Notes: generated from the sequence alone by a model not told the origin. DNA of 36,565 nucleotides from CAZKCK01 sp964552325 (GCA_964552325.1 CAZKHA010000017.1:1-36565), one strand, 5' to 3'. Counted from the stretch's first letter, positions 15,848 through 24,774 are shown. Numbers and translations are program-made.

Positions 15848-17392
15848 TCAAAACGGAGGAATTCCATGTTTTTTGTATGGCCTCAGTTCTGATTTGCTTA
15901 CTGAAATTTCAAGCGCATGTGCAACAAAATGACGGGTTTCGGCAGGTTCGACAACTGCATCCACATAACCATAAGCTGCTGCTACATAAGGATTTGCAAA
16001 CTTCTCTTTGTATTCATCAATTTTCTTTTTCCGCATTTCATTGGGGTTTTCTGCTTCGGTTATCTCTTTTTTAAAGATAATGTTGGCAGCTCCCTCTGGA
16101 CCCATAACAGCAATTTCGGCGGTAGGCCATGCCAAGACAAAGTCAGCCTTTAGGTGATGCGAGCACATGGCAATGTACCCTCCACCATATGCTTTGCGCA
16201 TAATAACCGTAATCTTTGGTACAGTAGCTTCAGAGTATGCATAAAGCACCTTGGCCCCATGTCTTATAACACCTGCATGCTCTTGGTCAATGCCTGGCAA
16301 ATACCCAGGCAAGTCAACGAGTGTTACCAGTGGGATGTTAAAAGCGTCGCAGAAACGAATAAAACGGCCGGCTTTATCGCTCGAATCCACATCAAGAACG
16401 CCAGCTAGAACAAGTGGCTGGTTGGCAACAACACCGATGCTTTGCCCCGACATGCGCGCAAATCCAACAACAATGTTTGGTGCGAAAAGCTCCATTACTT
16501 CCAAAAATTCCGAATCATCAACCAAGGCTTTTACCACATTTCGAACATCATAAGGTTCAGTGGGGTTAGTGGGTATAATTTCGTCAATTTTGTATTGCCG
16601 CTTAGGGGCTTTCTTTGGAAATGACTTGGCTTTGTTTTCGTTGCTCCAAGGAATAAAGCTTACCAATTGCTTTATTTGCTCAAAACATTGGTTTTCGCTC
16701 TCGGCATAAAAGTGCGCATTGCCAGTAATCTCGGCCTGAACCTTAGCTCCGCCAAGGTCTTCCTTTGAAATCTCTTCGCCTAATACTGTCTTTATAACCT
16801 CAGGTCCGGTAATAAACATTTGTGATATTTTGTCAACCACAAATACAAAGTCAGTTAAGGCTGGCGAATAAACAGCACCTCCAGCACAAGGGCCTAAAAT
16901 TACTGATATTTGAGGTATAACGCCAGAAGCCAAGGTGTTGCGATAAAAAATATCGCCGTAGCCTGCCAAAGCGTTTACGCCCTCCTGAATACGAGCTCCG
17001 CCTGAGTCATTGATACCTATAATAGGCACCTTAAGCTTCATGGCATGATCCATGATCTTCACAATTTTTTTGGCATGTGCGTAACCCAGCGAACCTCCGG
17101 CCACTGTGAAATCCTGTGCATATATACACACCGGAAAACCACTAATGGTTCCAGTTCCTGTTATTACTCCATCGCCAGGCAGAAACTTCTTGTCCATGTC
17201 AAAGTCTTTGCCTGCATGCGACACAAACATATCATATTCATGAAATGATTTGGGGTCGAGCAAGGCAAGAATGCGCTCACGAGCTGTTAACTTGCCCTTG
17301 GCTTTTTGACTTTCAACGGCTTTTGAGCCACCACCTTCTGATGCTTCCCGCATCCTCCGTTTAAGTTCGGAAATCTTTTGGCTTAACGACAT
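15848..17392 (-). CDS. Acyl-CoA carboxylase beta subunit (PccB/MmdA-type carboxyltransferase)
   Basis: Carboxyltransferase moving CO2 between biotin and an acyl-CoA, most likely propionyl-/methylmalonyl-CoA. The 514 residues have the two crotonase-like halves of the family. Seen are NDSGGARIQEG and GPCAGGAVYSPALTDF in the first half, and DLPGYLPGIDQEHAGVIRHG, AYGGGYIAM and WPTAEIAVMGPEGAANIIF in the second. The oxyanion-hole glycines are intact. Whether the complex works as a biotin-dependent carboxylase or as a sodium-pumping methylmalonyl-CoA decarboxylase cannot be told here: neither a biotin carboxylase nor membrane subunits are adjacent. The biotin carrier follows directly. Confidence 0.93.
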   Translation of the reverse strand: MSLSQKISELKRRMREASEGGGSKAVESQKAKGKLTARERILALLDPKSFHEYDMFVSHAGKDFDMDKKFLPGDGVITGTGTISGFPVCIYAQDFTVAGGSLGYAHAKKIVKIMDHAMKLKVPIIGINDSGGARIQEGVNALAGYGDIFYRNTLASGVIPQISVILGPCAGGAVYSPALTDFVFVVDKISQMFITGPEVIKTVLGEEISKEDLGGAKVQAEITGNAHFYAESENQCFEQIKQLVSFIPWSNENKAKSFPKKAPKRQYKIDEIIPTNPTEPYDVRNVVKALVDDSEFLEVMELFAPNIVVGFARMSGQSIGVVANQPLVLAGVLDVDSSDKAGRFIRFCDAFNIPLVTLVDLPGYLPGIDQEHAGVIRHGAKVLYAYSEATVPKITVIMRKAYGGGYIAMCSHHLKADFVLAWPTAEIAVMGPEGAANIIFKKEITEAENPNEMRKKKIDEYKEKFANPYVAAAYGYVDAVVEPAETRHFVAHALEISVSKSELRPYKKHGIPPF

Positions 17393-17454
17393 ACCTGTGT
17401 GTTTTGGTTAAATGTACAATTAAATAAAAAAACATTCTATTGCCAAAGTAGCTG

Positions 17455-17484
17455 CAAAAATAGCTCATTCTAAGCTAAAAGCAA
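17455..17484 (-). promoter_or_regulatory. Promoter of the carboxyltransferase and biotin-carrier genes
   Basis: On the minus strand TTG (17482-17484), a 19-base spacer and TATTTTTG (17455-17462) match the Bacteroidota TTG/TAnnTTTG promoter closely. The predicted start of transcription is about 55 bases before the ATG at 17392. This is among the best promoter matches in the window. Confidence 0.65.
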
Positions 17485-17565
17485 AACATATATCCCAGCC
17501 AATACGGTTGGTTGTTTTGTAATCTATTGAAAACTAATCCTTTTTTAGATGTGGCTAAACTGTTT

Positions 17566-17573
17566 TATCTTTG
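17566..17573 (+). promoter_or_regulatory. Probable promoter (-7 box) of the YjbR-like gene
   Basis: TATCTTTG matches TAnnTTTG exactly and lies 26 bases before the ATG at 17600. No well-placed TTG -33 element is seen. Confidence 0.5.
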
Positions 17574-17599
17574 CCCAAATTGTTAAAAAATCTTAAAAA

Positions 17600-17965
17600 A
17601 TGAATATCGAAGATTTTAGAAACTATTGTCTTTCAAAGGTTGAGGTAACGGAATGCTTCCCTTTTGATGCCACAACTCTCGTATTTAAGGTCATGGGAAA
17701 GATGTTCGCGATTACCGATACCGAAGACGAATTTGCCATTGCATTAAAATGTGACCCGGAATTGGTGATTCAATTGCGCGAACGATACCCTGCTGTAAAG
17801 CCCGGCTATCACCTCAACAAAAAGCACTGGAACACCATCACCATCGATGGCTCCGTTAATGACAGCCTGTTAAATGAATGGATTGATCATTCGTACAATG
17901 AGGTAGTGAAGACTTTGCCCAAAAAACAACAAGCCCTACTCGCTTCCTTGATTGCTGGCATTTGA
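17600..17965 (+). CDS. MmcQ/YjbR family protein
   Basis: Small cytoplasmic protein of the YjbR/MmcQ family, which has a double-wing fold related to some DNA-binding domains but no agreed function. The 121 residues show the family features: an N-terminal IEDFRNYCLSK helix, EVTECFPFD, TLVFKVMGKMFAI, LKCDPELVIQLRERYP, and a PGYHLNKKHWNTI segment followed by the IDHSYNEVVKTLPKK helix. Length is normal. Its last 30 bases overlap the end of a convergent gene on the other strand. Confidence 0.88.
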   Translation: MNIEDFRNYCLSKVEVTECFPFDATTLVFKVMGKMFAITDTEDEFAIALKCDPELVIQLRERYPAVKPGYHLNKKHWNTITIDGSVNDSLLNEWIDHSYNEVVKTLPKKQQALLASLIAGI

Positions 17966-18202
17966 TTTCTTGCCCTTTACAAACATATCTCCTAATAAAT
18001 AGCCCATCAATCCACCCCATGCTATTGAAATATAGGGGTTGGAAGTGATGGGGCAACTACCCGATGCACAACCGATGAAATAGTAGTATGCATAACCACC
18101 AGCAAACCCTACAAGCGTGCCAATAAGGGCGGGGATTGCGATGTACTTGCTAATTTTTTCTTTGAGTGTTGAAGGTGTTTGAGAAGTATTGCCGATTTCC
18201 AT
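17936..18202 (-). CDS. Small membrane protein, DUF6132-like
   Basis: 88 residues with two predicted membrane segments (about 20-43 and 56-74) separated by a loop carrying CASGSCPITSNPY. The C-x4-C pair followed by PITSNPY is distinctive, and I associate it with the DUF6132 family of Bacteroidota; no function is established. The N-terminus is polar and the C-terminus basic (KGKKS), consistent with both ends in the cytoplasm. The gene is convergent with the YjbR-like gene, overlapping it by 30 bases, and divergent from aroB. The family name is from memory and should be checked. Confidence 0.75.
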   Translation of the reverse strand: MEIGNTSQTPSTLKEKISKYIAIPALIGTLVGFAGGYAYYYFIGCASGSCPITSNPYISIAWGGLMGYLLGDMFVKGKKSNASNQGSE

Positions 18203-18285
18203 CGTTGATAATTTTTAAGGTAATATGTCAGATTTTGCATATAACAAAAGCTATGCCGTGTACGATAAAAACCAATTAATTGTTG

Positions 18286-18293
18286 TAGTTTTG
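18286..18293 (+). promoter_or_regulatory. Possible promoter (-7 box) of aroB-aroA
   Basis: TAGTTTTG matches TAnnTTTG and lies 20 bases before the aroB ATG at 18314, giving a very short leader. No clear -33 TTG is present at the right distance. Confidence 0.4.
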
Positions 18294-18313
18294 TTAAACT
18301 ATTACCCTACAGC

Positions 18314-19390
18314 ATGTACAAATCATATGTAATACACAGTTTTAGGCATGATGTTGTGATGGATCAATCCTTGGTTGCATTACAGGTATTTATAAAAGAA
18401 ATACTTGATTGTGAGCGCCTTGTGATTATTTGTGATTCGAATACTGCCATCCACTGCCTCCCTTTGTTCATGCAGCAAGCGGGCCTGTGTGAGCATCCCT
18501 ACATTGTTCAAATACCTGCAGGCGAATCATCGAAAAACCTGACATCGGCTAACAGGATTTGGCAGGAATTCACCGAGCAAAACATAAGCCGGAACGCCAT
18601 TTGTGTAAACCTTGGAGGAGGCGTAGTTACCGATTTGGGAGGATTTGCAGCCTCCCTTTATAAGCGTGGCATTCGGTATATAAATATCCCCACAACGCTT
18701 CTTGCCATGGTTGATGCTTCAGTAGGAGGGAAAACCGGCATTGATTTCATGGGCCTCAAGAATCAAATCGGGCTCTTTTCCTTTCCGTTACGGATTTTTG
18801 TTTCAACGGTTTTTTTACAAACCTTGCCAAAACGTGAGTTGGTGGCCGGTATGGCTGAAATGTTTAAACATGGATTGCTTGAGGGGGGCAAACACTGGGC
18901 CGAGATTTGCCAAGCAAAACCTGAAGAAATGCTTGGCAAGCCAGGACTTATTGCCGATTCTATTCGGATAAAAAACAAGATGGTAACCCTCGATCCTTTT
19001 GATTCGCATGGGCGCAAGGCATTAAACCTGGGGCACACCATTGGACATGGGTTAGAGGCTTGGGCGCTAAGCAATCAAGTTGGACAGCCATTGCTCCATG
19101 GCGAGGCTGTTGCTTTGGGCTTGCTTGCCGAGTCTTTTTTGGCTCAGGAACACTTGGGATTAAATCAACAAGTTTTAGAAACTATCCAAAATTGGGTTCT
19201 TCATCGGTTTCACATACCTGATTTTGACATGGATGTAGTTTTGAAAAACCTTAAACATGATAAAAAGAATAAGGGAAACGAAATCAATTTTAGTTTGTTG
19301 AAGAGCCTTGGTAATGTACAAATCGATGTGCCGCTAGAAACCGACGCCATTAAGGCCTCGTTGCACTATTTAAAGAGTTTACGACAATGA
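18314..19390 (+). CDS. aroB: 3-dehydroquinate synthase AroB
   Basis: Second step of the shikimate pathway: converts DAHP to 3-dehydroquinate using NAD+ and a divalent metal. The 358 residues show PAGESSKNL (68-76), the NAD-binding GGGVVTDLGGF (101-111) and RYINIPTTLLAMVDASVGGKTGID, the AroB signature region. The metal ligands are in the second half: the glutamate in VAGMAEMFKHG and the histidines in NLGHTIGHGLE and LLHGEAVALG. Its stop overlaps the aroA start by 4 bases (ATGA), so the two shikimate genes form one operon. Other shikimate genes are not in the window. Confidence 0.97.
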   Translation: MYKSYVIHSFRHDVVMDQSLVALQVFIKEILDCERLVIICDSNTAIHCLPLFMQQAGLCEHPYIVQIPAGESSKNLTSANRIWQEFTEQNISRNAICVNLGGGVVTDLGGFAASLYKRGIRYINIPTTLLAMVDASVGGKTGIDFMGLKNQIGLFSFPLRIFVSTVFLQTLPKRELVAGMAEMFKHGLLEGGKHWAEICQAKPEEMLGKPGLIADSIRIKNKMVTLDPFDSHGRKALNLGHTIGHGLEAWALSNQVGQPLLHGEAVALGLLAESFLAQEHLGLNQQVLETIQNWVLHRFHIPDFDMDVVLKNLKHDKKNKGNEINFSLLKSLGNVQIDVPLETDAIKASLHYLKSLRQ

Positions 19391-20628
19391 AATATGCCAG
19401 AATAACTTATACAGGGAAGCTTAATAGCGCCAATATACGGCTCCCAAAATCAAAAAGCATCAGTAATAGATTACTGGTAATGAATGAGTTATGCGATAAT
19501 TGCCTTAACATTGAACAGCTTTCGGAATCAGATGACACCAAAGCCCTGCTTATAGGTTTGCAGCAAATGCGCGATAAATATGCCGTGGTAGATATAGGCG
19601 ACGCTGGCACGGCTGCTCGATTTTTAAGTGTATTAATGGCTATTAAAGGTTTTGAGGGTGTGCTAACAGGAAGCCCCCGTATGCGGGAACGACCAATGTT
19701 TGCTTTGTTAGATGCTTTAAGAGAGTTAGGGGCTCAAATACAATGCCTTGAAAAGCCCGGCTATCTACCCGTTAAGTTTTCGAAGCCTATAATGAGGGGA
19801 GGCGATGTAGAAGTACGCGCTGATATTAGCAGCCAATTTACATCAGCGCTTATGATGGCCGGCCCCTATTTGGTGGGTGGGCTTAACCTGCATTTAACCG
19901 GTGACATTACTTCTGCGCCGTATATCGCCATGACCCTCAAGCTTATGGAGTCGTGTGGCGTGAAATGCCAATGGCGCGGCAAGGTAATTACCATTCCTCA
20001 AGGGCACTACAAGCCAACACGTTTTGTAGTAGAATCAGATTGGAGCTCTGCAGCACCATTTTATGCCCTTTGCAGCCTAGTAGGAAACACTGCTTTCGAT
20101 TTCGATGACCTAGAGATGAGCGAATTGCAGGGCGATAAACTGGCCATTGATCTATTCAAACAATTGGGTGTAATTTCCACTTCTACCACCCAAGGTATCC
20201 GAATTTCAGGCGGAGGACCTGTAAAATCGTATGTGGAAGTTGATTTTGCCGAATCCCCAGACCTGGCTCAATGTTTTATTGCTGCCACAGCGGCGCATAT
20301 GTCAGAAGGCATGTTTACAGGATTGCACACGTTGCACCATAAAGAAACCGATAGGTATCAAGCCATGTTGACTGAATTGCAGGGTATTGGCATAGCCACC
20401 CGCAACGATGGTTTTACAACCATTCGTGTTTTACCTGGCACTCCAGCCAACAACCCTTCTATACATACTTATGGCGATCATCGCATGGCCATGGCTTTTG
20501 CGGTAATGGCACCCAAAACCAATCATGTCGAAATTGAAAATCCTGAAGTAGTGTCCAAATCCTTCCCTGGTTTTTGGGAAGAATTGATGAAAACAGGATT
20601 AATTGTGGAGTTTTATGATTTGCCTTAA
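19387..20628 (+). CDS. aroA: 3-phosphoshikimate 1-carboxyvinyltransferase AroA (EPSP synthase)
   Basis: Condenses shikimate-3-phosphate with phosphoenolpyruvate, the sixth shikimate step. The 413 residues carry the substrate-binding LPKSKSISNR (19-28), GDAGTAARF, the catalytic RMRERPM loop, SSQFTSALMMAGP, the LHHKETDR segment and TYGDHRMAMAF near the end. GDAGTAARF replaces the common GNAGT/GNSGT motif with aspartate in place of asparagine; this change is seen in other Bacteroidota as far as I recall. The length is slightly below the usual 425-430. Translationally coupled to aroB. Confidence 0.95.
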   Translation: MKYARITYTGKLNSANIRLPKSKSISNRLLVMNELCDNCLNIEQLSESDDTKALLIGLQQMRDKYAVVDIGDAGTAARFLSVLMAIKGFEGVLTGSPRMRERPMFALLDALRELGAQIQCLEKPGYLPVKFSKPIMRGGDVEVRADISSQFTSALMMAGPYLVGGLNLHLTGDITSAPYIAMTLKLMESCGVKCQWRGKVITIPQGHYKPTRFVVESDWSSAAPFYALCSLVGNTAFDFDDLEMSELQGDKLAIDLFKQLGVISTSTTQGIRISGGGPVKSYVEVDFAESPDLAQCFIAATAAHMSEGMFTGLHTLHHKETDRYQAMLTELQGIGIATRNDGFTTIRVLPGTPANNPSIHTYGDHRMAMAFAVMAPKTNHVEIENPEVVSKSFPGFWEELMKTGLIVEFYDLP

Positions 20629-20659
20629 TTGCTTGACTAAACCCATTTCCGTACCTTTG
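20629..20659 (+). promoter_or_regulatory. Probable promoter of the LutA-like gene
   Basis: TTG (20629-20631), a 20-base spacer and TACCTTTG (20652-20659) match the phylum's promoter pattern. It lies between the aroA stop and the ATG at 20685, so this gene can be transcribed apart from aroBA. Confidence 0.6.
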
Positions 20660-20684
20660 TTCGTTCATTTTAGAGCCGAATCCC

Positions 20685-21407
20685 ATGATAGTTGATATAT
20701 TTATCCCTTGTTTTATTGACCAGTTCTATCCTTCAACCGGCATGAACATGGTTAAGATTCTCGAGAAACTGAATGTAGATGTACATTACAACCCTAAGCA
20801 AACATGCTGTGGCCAAATGGCCTATAACAGTGGTTATTGGGACGAAGCGAAGGCAATAGGCGAAAAATTCATCAATGATTTCCCTAACGACCGGCCTATT
20901 GTTGGCCCTTCAGCCTCTTGTGCTGGTTTTGTAAAGAATTACTATCACGTGCTTTTCCACAACTCTTCTTTACATAATGAATACAAGCAACTAAAGAAGA
21001 ATTTATATGAATTTACCGATTTTGTGGTTAACGTGCTTAAGTTTGAGGATATTGGAGCTACGTTTGAGCATAAAGTCACCTATCATGATTCATGTGCAGC
21101 ACTAAGGGAGTATAAGTTAGGGAACGAACCGCGCATTTTGTTGCGGAAAGTTAGAGGCCTGGAACTCATCGAAATGAAGAACACCCATGAGTGCTGTGGT
21201 TTTGGCGGCACTTTTTCAATTAAACATGAGCCAATTAGCACCGCAATGGCTCAACAAAAAGTTGAAAACGCGCTTGCTACAGGTGCGGAATACATTGTTT
21301 CAACAGATTCCTCGTGTTTGATGCATATGGAAGGGTATATCAAAAAGCACAATCTGCCAATTAGAACGATACATTTAATTGATGTATTAGCTGCTGGTTG
21401 GGACTAA
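20685..21407 (+). CDS. (Fe-S)-binding cysteine-rich protein, LutA/YkgE family
   Basis: Two CCG-type cysteine-rich domains, as in LutA/YkgE and the GlpC/heterodisulfide reductase subunits. The 240 residues show CCGQMAYNSGY (41-51) and PSASCAG in the first half, then YHDSCAALRE and CCGFGGTF (170-177) in the second. These cysteines bind an iron-sulfur cluster in relatives. LutA acts with LutB and LutC to oxidise L-lactate, but neither partner is adjacent here, so the electron partner and substrate are unknown. It has its own predicted promoter and stands between aroA and a convergent lipoprotein gene. Confidence 0.88.
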   Translation: MIVDIFIPCFIDQFYPSTGMNMVKILEKLNVDVHYNPKQTCCGQMAYNSGYWDEAKAIGEKFINDFPNDRPIVGPSASCAGFVKNYYHVLFHNSSLHNEYKQLKKNLYEFTDFVVNVLKFEDIGATFEHKVTYHDSCAALREYKLGNEPRILLRKVRGLELIEMKNTHECCGFGGTFSIKHEPISTAMAQQKVENALATGAEYIVSTDSSCLMHMEGYIKKHNLPIRTIHLIDVLAAGWD

Positions 21408-21438
21408 AGCCACACCTTGTTTTCTGGTGCTTAGCTGC

Positions 21439-22278
21439 TTACTGCCGTGTAAAACGTTCGTCACCAGCCGATTCTAGCTTGCCCGTAAATCTATTGTAAT
21501 GGAGGTAACGCTCTGGTTTGTAATTATTTGGATAGTTAGCATAAATGTAAAGATTCAGAATATAGTCGAAACTGTACGAGGCATATTTACGCCCCAGTTC
21601 ATCGGCCATGGTATAAATCTTTGAAAGACTGAGTTGATCAGTCTTGAGTTGATGCATGATTTTTCCGGTTCTACGTGATTTTAAAAAACCACTTTTAACA
21701 ATATCTTCTGTAAGATGGTTTTCGGCATACAGCGGTTTGGGCTTTCCTTTGGTGTTTGCTGATTCGGTAATCAGGAACCATGCATGCATCGAAACAGCAT
21801 CAAGGTTTATGTCTTTTTGGTAAACCGTATTATATATGTATTGCTCATCCGTAATGGTTTTTTCAAACTCTTGTAATTCAAGTTGGTCGATGGTTACCTT
21901 AAAATTATGAGTTCTCGGTGGGCAATCGGTAGCTGAAGAGCCATCAAGGCAAACATTAAGGCCCAAGGCATTTAATTCAGCCATATAGGCTTCCGTAAAT
22001 CGTGTTAAAAAAATGGAATCGGATAGCAGCTTTAAAAACTTGCTATTCTCAAATTTTATCCTTTCAAGTTCCGATTGCTTTAGCTTGGCTTCTTTGGGTG
22101 CACTTGTGTTTTTGAGATTGGTTTTAAACAAATAACCTGTTGGTTCTAAATATACTACTGATTTTGAAGCTTCCGTAACAATAAATTGGTTGCCCAACTT
22201 CCGTTCAAAACTACATGATACTAATGCAAACGACACTGCGATAAATAAGATCCAAGTACGATAATTTGCGAACTTCAT
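21439..22278 (-). CDS. Hypothetical lipoprotein
   Basis: I do not recognise the family. The 279 residues start with a signal peptide (MKFANYRTWILFIAVSFALVSC) ending in a good lipobox (L-V-S-C, lipidated cysteine at 22), so the mature protein should sit in the envelope. The rest is mixed alpha/beta with no membrane segment, and contains a C-x9-C pair (CLDGSSATDCP) and many aromatic residues near the C-terminus (YASYSFDYILNLYIYANYP). It is divergent from the secreted glycosidase-like gene and convergent with the LutA-like gene, 31 bases away. No function can be inferred. Confidence 0.78.
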   Translation of the reverse strand: MKFANYRTWILFIAVSFALVSCSFERKLGNQFIVTEASKSVVYLEPTGYLFKTNLKNTSAPKEAKLKQSELERIKFENSKFLKLLSDSIFLTRFTEAYMAELNALGLNVCLDGSSATDCPPRTHNFKVTIDQLELQEFEKTITDEQYIYNTVYQKDINLDAVSMHAWFLITESANTKGKPKPLYAENHLTEDIVKSGFLKSRRTGKIMHQLKTDQLSLSKIYTMADELGRKYASYSFDYILNLYIYANYPNNYKPERYLHYNRFTGKLESAGDERFTRQ

Positions 22279-22303
22279 GATGCGTATAGGTTAAGGTTAA
22301 GGC

Positions 22304-22323
22304 AATCGTTTAAAACAACGATT
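22304..22323. promoter_or_regulatory. Inverted repeat in a divergent promoter region
   Basis: AATCGTT-TAAAAC-AACGATT is a perfect 7-base-arm inverted repeat with a 6-base centre, halfway between the divergent starts at 22278 and 22399. Its place and symmetry fit an operator for a dimeric regulator, but the protein is unknown. Confidence 0.4.
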
Positions 22324-22361
22324 CTGTACAAAAATTATGCTACATATTGCGTATTAAGGCG

Positions 22362-22369
22362 TAATTTTG
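22362..22369 (+). promoter_or_regulatory. Probable promoter (-7 box) of the secreted glycosidase-like gene
   Basis: TAATTTTG matches TAnnTTTG and lies 29 bases before the ATG at 22399. A clear -33 TTG at normal spacing is missing. Confidence 0.5.
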
Positions 22370-22398
22370 CCCATCCAACAACCAAATTCCAACAAATT

Positions 22399-24774
22399 AT
22401 GAACTCCTTGCCACGAACGGCTTTCATGTTTGCCATTTTATTGCTGAGCTTGGTTAGCAAAGCACAAATCATACAGTGCAATTTACCCCAGTTTGAACTT
22501 TCCATTGATGCCAGCGGCTGTTTTACACGGCTGGCCAATCCTAAATCGGGCATCGATTATCTGGCAAAAGGCCTTGAAAACCCTGTGCTTTCGGTACGCA
22601 TTAGCAAGCAATGGCACAAACCAACAGCTGCAAGATGGGACAAAAAGAAACAGCTACTTCAGTTGGATTTTAGCCAAGCAGAAGCACACGTAAAAGTGAA
22701 AATTACCCAAAAAGAAGCCTATTTAAGATTTGAGGTAATCGAAATGCAACCCAATTCTATTGAGGCAATTGTTTGGGGACCGGTGCCAAGCAGCATTACT
22801 GAAACCATTGGCGAAGTGGTGGGTGTGGTGCGAAACAACGATTATGCTATTGGCATCCAGTCATTAAACACAAAAACGCTTGGTGGCATTTTAAAAAACG
22901 AAGAGGGTTCTGAAGATGCCCGTGGTTCGGTGGCCGTTGCACGCGATTATGGGAGCAGCCTTCAGGCATATTCAATTAACCGTTCCTTTGAACGTACCTT
23001 GGATGTTTGGTGTGAATATTTTCCACATTTCCCCGAAATGCCCGTGCCACCCATACAAAACGAAACCTGCATTGGTTCAGCTATCGCGCTTTTTGGATGT
23101 TCGCCCAACGATGTGCTGCCAAGTATTGAGGCTATCGAACTTGGAGAAAACTTGCCGCATCCTATGCTCGATGGAAAATGGATAAAACAAACCCGCGAAA
23201 CAGGGCGGCCCTATATGATTGCCGATTTCAACGACCGAAACATTGACAGCCTTTTAAATTATGCACAACAAGCAGGCATGGCAGCTTTGTACCACGAAGG
23301 GCCTTTCAAAACCTGGGGACATTATATCCTTGACTCAACCCGGTTTACGAATGGAAACGCTAGTATGCGGATTTGTGTTGAAAAGGCAAGGTCCAAAGGC
23401 TTGCGCATTGGGGTTCACACGTTAACAACTTTTATCACTACCAATGATCCCTATGTTAGCCCCGTACCCGATAAACGGCTGTCAGTTACCGGAAATGCAA
23501 AGTTGATGATAGCAGTTGATGACAAAACTGACATCTTAGAGGTATCATCCCCAAAGTTTTTCAACAACACCAAAGCCAATAGTTTACATGCATTCAGGAT
23601 AGGGAATGAAATTATCCGTTATAAAACCGTTTCTGAAACAGCCCCCTTTTTACTTTCCGATTGCCAACGAGGAGCCTATGGAACCAAAGCGGTGGCACAT
23701 CCCAAAGGTGCTGTGGTGAGCATGTTGATGGATTACCCTTATGAAGTGTTTTTCCCTAATTTTGATTTACAACAAGAGATTGCCGGCAACTTGACCAAAT
23801 TCTTCAACGAAACAGGCGTTTCGCAAATGGATTTTGATGGGCATGAGGGCTGTTACTCCACAGGCCAAGGCGATTATGCCATGCAAGCTTTTGCTGACAA
23901 AGTTTACCGAGGAACCAAGCACAACTTGGTGAATGGCACCAGCCGTTCGAGCCATTATTATTGGCATTTATGCCACTATTGGAATTGGGGCGAACCTTGG
24001 TATGGCGGTTTTAGGGAAAGCCAAGGCGATTATCGGATTGAGAACCAACCCCTACTCGAACGAAATTACATGCCCAATATGCTGGGTTGGTTTTTGCTTT
24101 CGGCTACTACCACGCCCGATGACATTGAGTGGATGATGGCCAGGGCCGCGGGCTTTAATGCCGGCTTTGCACTTGTGGCACGCATCGAGGGACTGCGCAA
24201 GAATCCTCAAACTGACAAGCTACTGTATTTGATAAAGATATGGCAGGAAGCCTATCAAAACAATTTGTTTACCGATGCGCAACGCAAACGCCTGAAAGAT
24301 CCTACAACGGATTTTCACCTCGAGAAATCACAAGGCGGCTTCAACCTCTACCCTTTTAATAAATTTGAGTTTGAACACACCCCGAAATTGCTTCAACCCG
24401 GCCAGCCAACTTACAGCGAATGGGATTTCGCAAACAAAGATGCTGACCAGCCATTCCTTTTTACCATCACGCTATTGGGCGAAAAAGGCGGGATTTCTAA
24501 CCCAATTATCGAACTCGACAATTACCAGCGTATTGAGTTAACTGGCAACTTTACAGCTGGAAGCTCCCTTGTTTGTGACGGATCAAGCATAAAAGTTTAT
24601 AATGCCAAAGGCAAGTTCCAGCAGCAAATTGCCTTATCGAAAGCCCTCCCGAAGTTAAGCAACGGAAACCATAAACTTAAATTCGATTGCAAATTTGCCG
24701 ATGAAGATGGCCCCAAACTGCGGATCGTTGTTAAAACCCTAGGCAAAGCAGAATGGGTAAAAGCCAACGAATAG
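22399..24774 (+). CDS. Secreted putative glycoside hydrolase with TIM-barrel-like core
   Basis: 791 residues beginning with a Sec signal peptide (about 1-22, cleavage after SKA), so exported to the periplasm or surface. The first ~250 residues look like a beta-sandwich similar to the N-terminal domain of retaining glycosidases. The middle (about 260-600) has the rhythm of a (beta/alpha)8 barrel: PYMIADFNDRNIDSLL, AGMAALYHEGPF, LRIGVHTLTTFITTNDPY, and VSQMDFDGHEG with candidate catalytic acids D478 and D480. The tail (about 650-791) is again beta-rich. I cannot assign a GH family; the barrel is reminiscent of GH36/GH101-type enzymes. The substrate is unknown. Confidence 0.6.
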   Translation: MNSLPRTAFMFAILLLSLVSKAQIIQCNLPQFELSIDASGCFTRLANPKSGIDYLAKGLENPVLSVRISKQWHKPTAARWDKKKQLLQLDFSQAEAHVKVKITQKEAYLRFEVIEMQPNSIEAIVWGPVPSSITETIGEVVGVVRNNDYAIGIQSLNTKTLGGILKNEEGSEDARGSVAVARDYGSSLQAYSINRSFERTLDVWCEYFPHFPEMPVPPIQNETCIGSAIALFGCSPNDVLPSIEAIELGENLPHPMLDGKWIKQTRETGRPYMIADFNDRNIDSLLNYAQQAGMAALYHEGPFKTWGHYILDSTRFTNGNASMRICVEKARSKGLRIGVHTLTTFITTNDPYVSPVPDKRLSVTGNAKLMIAVDDKTDILEVSSPKFFNNTKANSLHAFRIGNEIIRYKTVSETAPFLLSDCQRGAYGTKAVAHPKGAVVSMLMDYPYEVFFPNFDLQQEIAGNLTKFFNETGVSQMDFDGHEGCYSTGQGDYAMQAFADKVYRGTKHNLVNGTSRSSHYYWHLCHYWNWGEPWYGGFRESQGDYRIENQPLLERNYMPNMLGWFLLSATTTPDDIEWMMARAAGFNAGFALVARIEGLRKNPQTDKLLYLIKIWQEAYQNNLFTDAQRKRLKDPTTDFHLEKSQGGFNLYPFNKFEFEHTPKLLQPGQPTYSEWDFANKDADQPFLFTITLLGEKGGISNPIIELDNYQRIELTGNFTAGSSLVCDGSSIKVYNAKGKFQQQIALSKALPKLSNGNHKLKFDCKFADEDGPKLRIVVKTLGKAEWVKANE

